Below, in pieces: positions 18,667-26,673 of a DNA stretch of 64,000 bases. Numbering within the stretch: the first letter of the stretch is position 1; each line of letters starts with the position of its first letter. The notes under the pieces are model-generated. The model ran no database searches, was not told the DNA's origin, and saw nothing but the letters and a program-made list of their open reading frames with translations. Both the position numbers and the translations under genes were made by a program. Origin of the DNA: Candidatus Rifleibacteriota bacterium (GTDB taxonomy: Bacteria > Muiribacteriota > Ozemobacteria > Ozemobacterales > Ozemobacteraceae); the NCBI GenBank assembly GCA_015233155.1, contig JADFYG010000025.1, positions 17,750 to 81,749 on the forward strand. Direction: 5' to 3'.

Positions 18667-19566
18667 TCATTGAATCAGGAATCCGATAACCGAGAAAATG
18701 CACGCCCCAACCAGGAGTTGTGGAACCTGCAAGAGTCGCAGTCGGGCCATGATTGAGCCGACGATCCCAATGATGACAGCCAAACAAATTAGTCCGAGAC
18801 ACATGGCGGAAATGTCGATTCCCGGGATTCCGGTGCGTACGGGAATGGCGATTCCAACTATGACGGAGCCGAGTATCCAGAGTTTGAGGGCTGCCGCGTA
18901 TTCGATGAATCCAAAGTCTACGCCGCTGTGATCAAGTACCATCACTTCATGGATCATAGTGAGTTCTAGATGAGTGGAAGGGTCATCAACCGGAATGCGT
19001 GAGTTCTCGGCAAGGAAGACCAGAAACAGTCCGACGACAACCAGAGCGAGAGAACCGACGTGAGTCTGCCAAAGGTTGATATTAATGCCATGGATGAGCT
19101 GATCAAGAGAGAGAGTTCCGGTCAGACGCGCTATTGTTGCCAGACCGAAGAAAAATGCGGGTTCAGCCAGAGCGGAAAAGGACATCTCGCGACTGGCTCC
19201 CATTCCTTCAAAAGCGCTTCCTGTATCCATCGCGGCAATGACGGTAAAGAATCTATGCAGGGACAACAGATAGATCAGAAAAATCAGATCGCCATGGAAG
19301 GAAACCATGGCGGGCATGTTTCCCAGCGGTAAAAAAATCAGACACAGAATGCCGATAGTCAACCCAATCGCTGGCCCGGCACGAAATACCCAGGTTGTCG
19401 TTTCACTGAAAACGGCTCCTTTGCGAAAGAGTCTGGCGAGATCATGATATGGCTGGATGACGGGAGGCCCCTGTCTTCCGGCAAAAAAGGCCTGGGTTTT
19501 CATGATAATCCCCTGCAAAAGCGGAGCAAAGAGCAGCGCCAACAGCGGATGGAGAAGCCTGATCAT
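18667..19566 (-). CDS. hyfC: Hydrogenase-4 subunit C / NuoH-like membrane subunit
   Basis: This 299-residue protein with eight helices belongs to the NuoH/HycD family. The conserved cytoplasmic loops are present: KTQAFFAGRQGPPVIQPYHDLARLFRKG near the N terminus and DDPSTHLELTMIHEVMVLD in the middle. The latter holds acidic residues that line the quinone-site/proton path in complex I relatives. It would anchor the soluble arm to the membrane. Start ATG at 19566 is two bases after the hyfB-like stop codon. Confidence 0.92.
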   Translation of the reverse strand: MIRLLHPLLALLFAPLLQGIIMKTQAFFAGRQGPPVIQPYHDLARLFRKGAVFSETTTWVFRAGPAIGLTIGILCLIFLPLGNMPAMVSFHGDLIFLIYLLSLHRFFTVIAAMDTGSAFEGMGASREMSFSALAEPAFFFGLATIARLTGTLSLDQLIHGININLWQTHVGSLALVVVGLFLVFLAENSRIPVDDPSTHLELTMIHEVMVLDHSGVDFGFIEYAAALKLWILGSVIVGIAIPVRTGIPGIDISAMCLGLICLAVIIGIVGSIMARLRLLQVPQLLVGACIFSVIGFLIQ

Positions 19567-19568
19567 GA

Positions 19569-21560
19569 CTACATCAGCCCTCCGATCAATAGAAATACCA
19601 GGGTAATTGTAATGTAGAAAACATAGGCTTGAACAACACCGTTTTGAATCCAGGAAAAACGGTGAGAAAGTGTTTCGATTCGAGTAAAAGCGGGCTTAAA
19701 CAGCTTTTCGATAAAAATGTTGGCGGAGTGTGACAGGAAACTGCCTTTCCGGGGAAAATACCCGTCGACTCCGCTCATTTGCGTTTCTGTACCAAGAACC
19801 GAGTTGAATAGTTCAACGAGGGGCTGTGAAAAGGAAGATCCAGTGTACTGCATCTTCACGGAAGGTTGAGCATATCCGCAGTCCCATGTGACGCTCGTCT
19901 CAACCTTTCGATTTGCAAGAAGCCCGACTCGCGTCATGACTATTGATCCAAGTATTGTGAAGAAGAGAAAACCACTGGCTGTGATTATGAAGAGAGGCGT
20001 TGCTACCTGGGCAAGTGAAGAGGTTACATCAGGTCCCGTCGAAAATTCGGGGAAGACCCCGAGCACCCGTTCGAATATTCCCAGGAGTGAGGGCGCGACG
20101 AACGAGATCACGGCACATAGCGAAGCAAGCACCATCATCGGTCCCCTCATCGACCACGCAACTTCCTGGGCCTCAGCAGCCCGAGCCTGGCGTGGATTTC
20201 CCAGGAAAATAATGCTGAACGCCTTTGCAAAGCAGCTGGCCGCAAGCCCGCCTATGAGAGAAAGACCAACGATGATGAATAAACCGGGAACTGCCAAAGA
20301 TAGAGATCCATTCAAAACTGCCGCAAATGCGGCAAAATATATGAAAAATTCACTGATAAACCCGTTGAAAGGCGGCAATCCGCAGATTGAAAGACAACCG
20401 ACGAGAAAGGTTGCCCCTGTATAGGGCATCCGCTTCAGAAGCCCTCCCATGCGATCCATGTCGCGGGTGCCTGTCTGTTCGAGAACTGCTCCTGATCCTA
20501 AAAAGAGCAATCCCTTGAACACTGCGTGATTCAATACGTGAAGAAGCCCTCCCGCGAAGCCCAATACGGCAACGTCCCGGTTGCCAAGGCTTAATCCGAG
20601 CAATCCCAGGCCCAGACCCATGGCGATGATTCCGATGTTTTCCACGCTGCAGTAGGCGAGGAGTTTCTTTATATCGTTCTGGGAAAGGGCAAAGAGTATG
20701 CCCAGAACGCCGGAAACCAGGCCAATTGTGATGAGAAGCCAGCCCCACCAGGGCGACGGATGTCCAAGAAAATAGAGTATCCTGACAATGCCGTAGATGC
20801 CGGTTTTGATCATTACGCCGGACATCAGTGCTGACACGTGGCTCGGCGCTGCCGGGTGAGCTTCCGGAAGCCATACGTGAAACGGAATAAATCCCGCTTT
20901 GGTGCCAAAGCCCAGGACGGCCAGCAGAAACAGGAAACCTTTGAAAGCCGGAGAAAGAAGCGCTGCGTGGGAAAATGCTGAGAAGTCGAGTGATCCGGTT
21001 TCCCGCTCAAGCAGTAAAAAGCATAGGATTATGAACACGGTCCCGAGGTGTGACGCCGTCAGGTAGATCCAGCCTGCTTGTCGATTGACCTCATTATCGC
21101 GATCGAGAACGACGAGAAAAAACGATGAAAGAACTGTCAATTCCCAGGCGATGAGGAAAAGCAGTCCGTTTGCGGCAAGCATGACAGTGACCATGCTTGC
21201 CACAAGGATGTGAAAGCTGCACCAGGCAGCGCCAAGGTTCGCCTCGTCAGTGGCATGGCGAAGATATGGCACTCCGAAAACTGCAGCCGCCATGCTCAGA
21301 CCCAATATCGGAACCAGGAAAAAAGCGGACAATGCATCGAGATTTAGAGCAAAAGAACAGAACGGCATCTGCCATGGGGCGACGAAGGTCATGCCCGGAT
21401 GCCCTGTAAGTACGCTTACACAGGGGACAAGTCCGATGCCATCGGCAACGACTGCAATAATCGCGGATAACTTCGCACGGGTCTGCGGCTTTGCTACAGG
21501 CACAATAGCGACAACTGCCGCAAACAACATCAATCCAAGCGATACCAAAAGCGGAAACAT
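19569..21560 (-). CDS. hyfB: Hydrogenase-4 subunit B-like antiporter-type membrane subunit
   Basis: This large polytopic NuoL-family protein (663 residues from the chosen start) keeps the functional Glu in LIAWELTVLSSFF, the Lys in GFGTKAGFIPFHVWLPEAHPAAPSHVSA, and the late-helix LLAYCSVENIGI. The ORF track begins at a TTG at 21644 with no good ribosome site. The ATG at 21560 has GGAGG ten bases upstream and begins directly with the first membrane helix, so I prefer it. First gene of the six-gene hydrogenase-like operon. The vapC stop lies just upstream, so read-through from vapBC is possible. Confidence 0.88.
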   Translation of the reverse strand: MFPLLVSLGLMLFAAVVAIVPVAKPQTRAKLSAIIAVVADGIGLVPCVSVLTGHPGMTFVAPWQMPFCSFALNLDALSAFFLVPILGLSMAAAVFGVPYLRHATDEANLGAAWCSFHILVASMVTVMLAANGLLFLIAWELTVLSSFFLVVLDRDNEVNRQAGWIYLTASHLGTVFIILCFLLLERETGSLDFSAFSHAALLSPAFKGFLFLLAVLGFGTKAGFIPFHVWLPEAHPAAPSHVSALMSGVMIKTGIYGIVRILYFLGHPSPWWGWLLITIGLVSGVLGILFALSQNDIKKLLAYCSVENIGIIAMGLGLGLLGLSLGNRDVAVLGFAGGLLHVLNHAVFKGLLFLGSGAVLEQTGTRDMDRMGGLLKRMPYTGATFLVGCLSICGLPPFNGFISEFFIYFAAFAAVLNGSLSLAVPGLFIIVGLSLIGGLAASCFAKAFSIIFLGNPRQARAAEAQEVAWSMRGPMMVLASLCAVISFVAPSLLGIFERVLGVFPEFSTGPDVTSSLAQVATPLFIITASGFLFFTILGSIVMTRVGLLANRKVETSVTWDCGYAQPSVKMQYTGSSFSQPLVELFNSVLGTETQMSGVDGYFPRKGSFLSHSANIFIEKLFKPAFTRIETLSHRFSWIQNGVVQAYVFYITITLVFLLIGGLM

Positions 21561-21645
21561 TACCAGAGCGCCTCCGAGTATTTCGGCGAAGAATATACGC
21601 CCATGTGACCCGAAGCGCAATAAAATTCTAGAGAATGTCTCCAAA

Positions 21646-22035
21646 TCACCAGAGGATCTTCACGCCATAGTGGGCGAAGACTCTGTCTGCCGATACAATA
21701 GTCAGCTTTTCCGTCATCGCTTGGGAGATCAACAGTCGATCAAACGGATCGCGATGATGAAAAGGCAGCTTTTCTATCTTTGCCGCATGGTGCAACTCGA
21801 TGTTCAACAGCGTAAAACCGTTGGCTGCCAGATGCTCCGAGACAAAACGCTCTATTGGCATGGCCAACTGTAACTTGCCAAGACTCGATTTTATCGCCAG
21901 CTCCCAGCAACTGGCCAAGCTCAGATAACACTCATTGTTTACATCAGCTATCGCTCGCCGGGCCGCCGCAGTAAGCTCTGGAGCGTCATCGACCCACCAG
22001 AGGAAAACATGTGTATCGAGGAGAAAACGCAACAT
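21646..22035 (-). CDS. vapC: VapC-type PIN-domain toxin
   Basis: This 129-residue PIN-domain ribonuclease has acidic residues in their normal places: Asp in FLLDTHVFLWW, Glu in SCWELAIKSSLGKL, and Asp residues in HHRDPFDRLLISQA with a final VSADRVF. The start ATG overlaps the antitoxin stop (TGATG), which couples translation. The ORF-track start at 22044 is an upstream TTG. VapC toxins cleave specific RNAs; the target is not predictable here. Confidence 0.9.
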   Translation of the reverse strand: MLRFLLDTHVFLWWVDDAPELTAAARRAIADVNNECYLSLASCWELAIKSSLGKLQLAMPIERFVSEHLAANGFTLLNIELHHAAKIEKLPFHHRDPFDRLLISQAMTEKLTIVSADRVFAHYGVKILW

Positions 22036-22262
22036 CAGACACAATCCTTGAAATCCGCCGGTAGTGCATCAAAATCGGGTGCTATGGATAGAATCTGACC
22101 CTTTGCTGAACCGGGACGCCGCTTTCTTATTATCTTGTTCACCGGCAGCAGCCTGAGGAGAGGCTTGTTATCCCTTGCTATAACAATTTCTTCTCCAAGC
22201 AAAGCCAGTTTGACAAGCTCAGAGAAATGGGACTTAGCTTCAGCGATATTGTATTGCTTCAT
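22035..22262 (-). CDS. vapB: Phd/YefM-type antitoxin of the VapBC pair
   Basis: This 75-residue protein begins with the Phd/YefM dimerisation and DNA-binding fold (MKQYNIAEAKSHFSELVKLA and GEEIVIARDNKPLLRLLPV). The C-terminal tail should wrap the toxin. It overlaps vapC by one base. It probably represses its own promoter by binding the perfect palindrome just upstream. Confidence 0.9.
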   Translation of the reverse strand: MKQYNIAEAKSHFSELVKLALLGEEIVIARDNKPLLRLLPVNKIIRKRRPGSAKGQILSIAPDFDALPADFKDCV

Positions 22263-22266
22263 GATT

Positions 22267-22311
22267 CACCTCTATAGTAGTCATTTTATATGACTACTAT
22301 AGAGGTGTCAA
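22267..22311 (-). promoter_or_regulatory. vapBC promoter inside a perfect 17 bp inverted-repeat operator
   Basis: The arms cacctctatagtagtca (22267-22283) and tgactactatagaggtg (22291-22307) are exact inverted repeats separated by 7 bases. On the minus strand, TTGACA (22311-22306) and TAAAAT are spaced by 17 bases. This near-consensus promoter overlaps the palindrome at both elements, and the downstream arm also contains the AGAGGTG ribosome binding site of vapB. Binding of the antitoxin would block both transcription start and the leader. Confidence 0.85.
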
Positions 22312-22330
22312 GATCCAAATAAACCCGCGT

Positions 22331-22594
22331 TCAGTTCTTCGCGCCTGACATTAACACAAAAGCTTCTACAGACCGTGTCTTTCCCTTGATAGGTGGCAGC
22401 TCCAGTTTTCGCAGACAATCGTGAGCCAGAGTTACATGAGTTTTTGCGAAGCCTGTCGCCACGACGGCTTCCACTACAACAGCTCCGACACCATCGCCTG
22501 CATCTGCACGCACCACGCCTGCGTCATCGACACTCAAAGCAAGATCCCCCAGACGTGACGCCAGATTCACCGTTTCACCACCAAATTTTTCCAA
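22331..22594 (-). pseudogene. Possible fragment of an adenylate/guanylate cyclase C terminus
   Basis: This 87-codon frame starts at a TTG and has an in-frame stop nine codons upstream. GGETVNLASRLGDLA resembles the G(D)xVNxASRLE motif of class III cyclases, and the end LPPIKGKTRSVEAFVL resembles their closing vKGk.epv.vyel strand. The middle is degenerate and the catalytic core is missing. It is probably a decayed remnant with no function. Confidence 0.4.
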
Positions 22595-22664
22595 ACCGGC
22601 CTTATAAGCGCTTCACCAATATAGCTGCACTGGATACTGTTCCTGGAAATCATAAGACGCCGAA

Positions 22665-22697
22665 GTATCGGGGAGAAAACACGACATCAGACATAAT
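22665..22697 (-). pseudogene. Remnant of a second vapC 5' end
   Basis: The 33 bases here match 22013-22045, the vapB/vapC junction, at 29 positions in the same orientation. Translated on the minus strand they start MSCFLPDT, like MLRFLLDT of the intact vapC, and then run into unrelated sequence and a stop. This suggests that a second vapBC-like locus or a duplication once existed here. Confidence 0.5.
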
Positions 22698-22762
22698 TTG
22701 CACTAAAAATTCAGATTTATGATTATCTTGCCACGCGGTTAGACAGCTATTACAATGTATTC

Positions 22763-24052
22763 ATGTCTCCAAGAACCCTTATATTGAAGAAAGACAAGGA
22801 ATTTTCACTTCTGCGCGGCCACCCATGGATTTATCGCGAGGCCGTGAAAGAGCCGCCGCCTGATCTGGCCATGGGCGAAGAAGTAATTCTTCGCTCACAC
22901 AAAGGTTTCGACTTGGGATGCGGCTATGTTGATCCTGACTCGCCGATCCTGGTTCGGCGTGTGGAAGGCGCCGCCAATGCCGATCTTCGTGCCCGACTTT
23001 GCGACCGCATCGCTGCCGCGGTGGCATTACGGCGATCTCTTTTTGACGAAAAAACGACGAATGCATGGCGTGCCATAAACGGCGAAGGAGACGGCATCCC
23101 CGGACTGGTCGTAGACAGGTATGGAACAGCTCTTTCCCTGCAAATATACAGTCTCGGCCTCGAACCCTATCTCGATATCATTGTCACTGCGCTCCGGAAG
23201 GCCCTTCCCGAGGTCACATTGATCCGCAGACGCGATCAGGTGCGGCGAGCCCGAACCGCGGCGGGAAGTAGCCATGGTCACGCTTTCGATCCTCATTCCA
23301 GATTGTCAAAAACGAACGAAACAAGCGATCGATCCAGAAAAACCGGAAAAGACCAAAAGAACACGGAAGACCACGATGCTTTACTTCTGGGTCGCACGAT
23401 GCCTCCATTCGTGGCTTTTTCCGAAAATGGTATGAAATTTCGCGCAGATCTCGTCGGTGGCCAGAAAACCGGCTTCTTTCTCGATCAACGCGATAATCGC
23501 GATCTCATTCGTCGGGTCGCCCGTGGGCGGCGTTGCGCCAACGTCTGCGGATACACAGGTGCTTTCACCGTCGCGGCATTGGCTGGCGGCGCAAAGAGCT
23601 GTGTAACCGTTGATATTGCCGAACCTGCGCTGCGCGAAGCCGAAAAAATAATTCAGTTGAACGGATTTGCAGCGGCAAAACACGACTTCATCACTGCCGA
23701 CATGTTCAAATTTCTCGAAAATACAAAGAACGGCCCATATGACCTTTTGATCGTCGATCCACCTTCTATGGCGAAAAGCCGGCGAGATGTTCCCCTTGCA
23801 TTGAAGGCTTACACAAGGCTCAACCGGCTCGCTTTCTCGCGAGTCGCCCCCGGAGGCCTGCTTTTCACAGCTTCATGCTCGGCACAGGTGGGTCGCGACG
23901 ATTTTATCAGCGCAGTAACAGACGCACTGCGATCGACAGGTCGTTTCGCGCGCTTCCTCGTGGAATCGCATCATGCTCCCGATCATCCTATCGCCGTCGG
24001 ACACCCTGAGGGTCGCTACCTTCATGGTTTATTGATCGAGGTGGGACCATGA
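22763..24052 (+). CDS. rlmI: RlmI-like class I SAM-dependent rRNA methyltransferase
   Basis: This 429-residue protein has an N-terminal PUA domain (KDKEFSLLRGHPWIYREAV), a central EEHEE-type domain (WRAINGEGDGIPGLVVDRYG) and a C-terminal Rossmann methyltransferase with NVCGYTGAFTVAALAGGAKSC, VDIAEPAL and the catalytic-site motif DPPSMAKS. Relatives methylate C5 of cytosine 1962 in 23S rRNA. About 60 charged, low-complexity residues (around 160-220, RSRKTGKDQKNTEDHD) are inserted before the methyltransferase domain, which explains the extra length over the usual 395. The stop overlaps the mutT start (ATGA). Confidence 0.88.
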   Translation: MSPRTLILKKDKEFSLLRGHPWIYREAVKEPPPDLAMGEEVILRSHKGFDLGCGYVDPDSPILVRRVEGAANADLRARLCDRIAAAVALRRSLFDEKTTNAWRAINGEGDGIPGLVVDRYGTALSLQIYSLGLEPYLDIIVTALRKALPEVTLIRRRDQVRRARTAAGSSHGHAFDPHSRLSKTNETSDRSRKTGKDQKNTEDHDALLLGRTMPPFVAFSENGMKFRADLVGGQKTGFFLDQRDNRDLIRRVARGRRCANVCGYTGAFTVAALAGGAKSCVTVDIAEPALREAEKIIQLNGFAAAKHDFITADMFKFLENTKNGPYDLLIVDPPSMAKSRRDVPLALKAYTRLNRLAFSRVAPGGLLFTASCSAQVGRDDFISAVTDALRSTGRFARFLVESHHAPDHPIAVGHPEGRYLHGLLIEVGP

Positions 24053-24537
24053 GACTACCCCCCATCGAAGTAGCGGCGGCGGTCATCGCACGCGACGGGA
24101 AGATTCTCCTGGCAAAGCGTCGCGGAGGAGACCTCGACGGCCTCTGGGAATTCCCCGGAGGTAAAATCGAACAGGACGAAACCTGGGCGCACGCAGTCGA
24201 ACGCGAGATTCTCGAAGAATTGGCGCTCCCGGTCATCGCCGGAACCAGACTGCTGATCCTCGAACATGAATATCCCGACAAACGGGTGCGTCTGCATTTT
24301 GTGAGATGTGTGCTGAAACATGAGTTGCCTGCTGACGAAACGAAACATTCAGTACATGAAACTGAGTTACATTTTGTGCAATCCATGCCGAAACATGAGT
24401 CACATACAGAAGAAAGTGGCTGGTTCGAACCCGGCCATTTTCCACTATCCAACTTTTGTCCCGCAGATCGGATAGCCATAAACCACATCGACTGGAAATC
24501 AGTCCTGGAGCATTCAAAGGATATAAACAGCAGATGA
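24049..24537 (+). CDS. mutT: MutT-like Nudix hydrolase
   Basis: This 162-residue protein carries a Nudix box (GGKIEQDETWAHAVEREILEEL) that binds the metal for pyrophosphate-bond cleavage. The N terminus EVAAAVIARDGKILLAKRRGGDLDGLWEFPGG is the typical 8-oxo-dGTP diphosphatase pattern. The protein is about 30 residues longer than usual because its C-terminal part holds a duplicated segment (LHFVRCVLKHE and LHFVQSMPKHE, 25 codons apart). The start overlaps rlmI by 4 bases and the stop overlaps buk by 4 bases. Confidence 0.88.
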   Translation: MRLPPIEVAAAVIARDGKILLAKRRGGDLDGLWEFPGGKIEQDETWAHAVEREILEELALPVIAGTRLLILEHEYPDKRVRLHFVRCVLKHELPADETKHSVHETELHFVQSMPKHESHTEESGWFEPGHFPLSNFCPADRIAINHIDWKSVLEHSKDINSR

Positions 24538-25604
24538 AAAAGCCATTGATTCTCGTTATCAACCCCGGTTCCACATCAACGAAGATTGCGATTTACAATG
24601 ACCAGGATTGTGTCAACTCCATGGATATATCGCATACGGCAGAAGAACTGTCTGTATTTAAACGGAATCTTGACCAGATGGAATTTCGAACTGAAGCGGT
24701 TCATGAGGCTCTTGCCGACTGGAAAATCGAGATCGGAACGCTTTCCGCGATCATTGGGCGCGGAGGCCCTCTCAAGCCACTCACAGGCGGAGTCTATCGG
24801 GTCGACGATACGCTGATGTCTGATCTTCTTTCCGGTGTATTCACTGATCACGCCTCCATACTTGGCGGAATCATCGCCGGAAAACTTGCAAAATCTGCTT
24901 CCCTGCCTGCGTTCATCGCCGATCCGGTATCCGTCGATGAATTCGACGACATCGCCAGAATCAGCGGCTGCCCTGAGCTCCCACGCTATTCACTTTCACA
25001 CGCGCTGAACATAAAGTCAGTAGCATCACAGTATGCCCATGAGACAGGAAAGCGCGTAGAAGATCTTAATCTCGTAGTCGCGCACCTCGGCGGCGGTATA
25101 TCGATCGCCGCCCACAAGCAAGGCAGACAAGTTGATGTAAATAATGCAAATGACGGCGGTCCGTTTTCACCGGAACGCGTGGGCACTCTTCCCCTTACCG
25201 GACTTTTAAAAATGTGTTTTTCGGGCGAATATACCCACAATGAATTGAAAAAGAAGCTGATCGGAAAAGGCGGTCTGATGGCTCATCTCGGCACGGCGGA
25301 TGCTCGCGAAGTTGTTGCCCGTATCGAGTCAGGAGACAAAAAAGCCGCTTTGATACTCGATGCAATGATCTATACGATCTCCAAAGAAATCGGAGCCATG
25401 GCGGTCGTCATGTTCGGAAAAGTCGACGCGATAATACTCACGGGCGGCCTCGCTCATCAGAAGCGAATCGTCGACGGGATTTCCGAACGCGTTTCGTTCA
25501 TCGCCCCGATTATAGTGAAGCCCGGACAGAACGAGATGAAGGCGCTGGCCACTCATGCATTGAATGCACTTGAGAATCCTTCCATAATCAAAAAATACGT
25601 CTGA
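24534..25604 (+). CDS. buk: Butyrate kinase
   Basis: This 356-residue protein is of the acetate/butyrate kinase (ASKHA) family, the usual length for Buk. It starts VINPGSTSTKIAIYNDQ (phosphate-1 motif) and has HLGGGISIAAHKQGR and LTGGLAHQKRIVDGI in the expected places. It converts butyryl phosphate and ADP to butyrate and ATP, or the reverse. The true start is the ATG overlapping the mutT stop; the longer ORF-track start lies inside mutT. With ptb 187 bases downstream it forms the substrate-level phosphorylation route from butyryl-CoA. Branched-chain 2-methylpropanoate is an alternative substrate. Confidence 0.92.
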   Translation: MKKPLILVINPGSTSTKIAIYNDQDCVNSMDISHTAEELSVFKRNLDQMEFRTEAVHEALADWKIEIGTLSAIIGRGGPLKPLTGGVYRVDDTLMSDLLSGVFTDHASILGGIIAGKLAKSASLPAFIADPVSVDEFDDIARISGCPELPRYSLSHALNIKSVASQYAHETGKRVEDLNLVVAHLGGGISIAAHKQGRQVDVNNANDGGPFSPERVGTLPLTGLLKMCFSGEYTHNELKKKLIGKGGLMAHLGTADAREVVARIESGDKKAALILDAMIYTISKEIGAMAVVMFGKVDAIILTGGLAHQKRIVDGISERVSFIAPIIVKPGQNEMKALATHALNALENPSIIKKYV

Positions 25605-25791
25605 ACGAGTTTTAATAAGACATGTCTGCAGTGACATTTTATGAAAAGGTTCTTGCTAAATTCACGATATATGATAGGTAAGATTACTGTATCGTCTGAA
25701 ACCGGGCGAATGGTTATTCACCCCCGCGAACACCATGGTCTGCTATCAGCAAAACGATGATTAAAAGCAAGGAAAGGATGATTCACTTATC

Positions 25792-26673
25792 ATGAACTTC
25801 GCCTGGCTCGATACACATCTCGAGGCTCGCAGAATACCGCTCGCGGTCTGCATGCCCGAGGAAGCCGAGATAGTGTCCGCTGCAAAGGAAGCCTCGGAAC
25901 TCGGCTACGTCGATTGTCTGTTCGTCGGAAACCGCGAAAAAATGCAGGCAGCCATTGCATTGGCCGCTCCCGGTTTCGCTCCTGAAATGATAGAAACGTC
26001 AAGTGATGAGGAAGCCGCCGCCGCGTCTGTAAGGCTGGTTCGCGAAGGACGGGCAAAAGCCCTCATGAAGGGCGTCATTCCTACGCCAACGCTTCTCAAG
26101 GCCATCTTGAACAATGAAACCGGCATCAAGAAATCGTCCGTGCTTTCTCATGTGCTCATATTCGAATATCAGGGCCGATTTCGTTTTTTAACGGATGGCG
26201 GCATGATTCCACATCCCACCCTGGCCGAGAAACAAGAAATACTGGCTAACGCCGTTTTTCTGGCCCAGCGTCTTGGCTTCGAAAAGCCCCGCGTTGCGGT
26301 ACTTGCGGCCATCGAGACGGTGAATCCTAAAATGGCTTGCACGAGCGATGCCGCTATTCTATCCAAGATGGGTGAGCGCAAACAGTTCGGCTCATGTATC
26401 GTGGATGGGCCGCTCGCACTGGATAACGCCATTTCACTCGAAGCGGCTCATCATAAAGGCCTGTTCAATGAGGTGGTAGGCGAAGCGGAAATACTTATTT
26501 GTCCTGATATCGACTGCGGGAACATTCTCGGAAAATCCATCATTTATTTCAGCAAGTGCCCGGCCGGCGGGATGATCGTCGGCGCGCAGGCCCCAGTGAT
26601 CCTGCTTTCACGCTCAGACACCAAGGAAGTGCGGATAAACTCCATAAAACTCGCACTTGCGGCCGGATGTTGA
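25792..26673 (+). CDS. ptb: Phosphate butyryltransferase
   Basis: This 293-residue protein is of the phosphate acetyl/butyryltransferase family. Recognisable pieces are LMKGVIPTPTLLKAILN, SHVLIFEY, DGGMIPHPTLAEKQEI and the closing PVILLSRSDTKEVRINSIKLA. It exchanges CoA for phosphate on butyryl-CoA, feeding Buk. The upstream AAGGAAAGG is 13 or more bases from the ATG. A five-codon ORF (ATG ATT CAC TTA TCA TGA) begins right after it and overlaps the ptb start as ATGA, so ptb may be translated by coupling to this mini-ORF. The 187-base gap from buk may hold its own promoter. Confidence 0.92.
   Translation: MNFAWLDTHLEARRIPLAVCMPEEAEIVSAAKEASELGYVDCLFVGNREKMQAAIALAAPGFAPEMIETSSDEEAAAASVRLVREGRAKALMKGVIPTPTLLKAILNNETGIKKSSVLSHVLIFEYQGRFRFLTDGGMIPHPTLAEKQEILANAVFLAQRLGFEKPRVAVLAAIETVNPKMACTSDAAILSKMGERKQFGSCIVDGPLALDNAISLEAAHHKGLFNEVVGEAEILICPDIDCGNILGKSIIYFSKCPAGGMIVGAQAPVILLSRSDTKEVRINSIKLALAAGC

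Noticed and set aside
22393-22722. 109-codon plus-strand ORF next to vapBC
   Set aside because: It runs antisense to the cyclase-like fragment and across the vapC remnant, with no ribosome site or known domain.
24415-24445. GGTTCGAACCC string resembling a tRNA T-loop
   Set aside because: It lies inside the conserved mutT coding frame (SGWFEPGHFP) and no acceptor, D or anticodon stems surround it.
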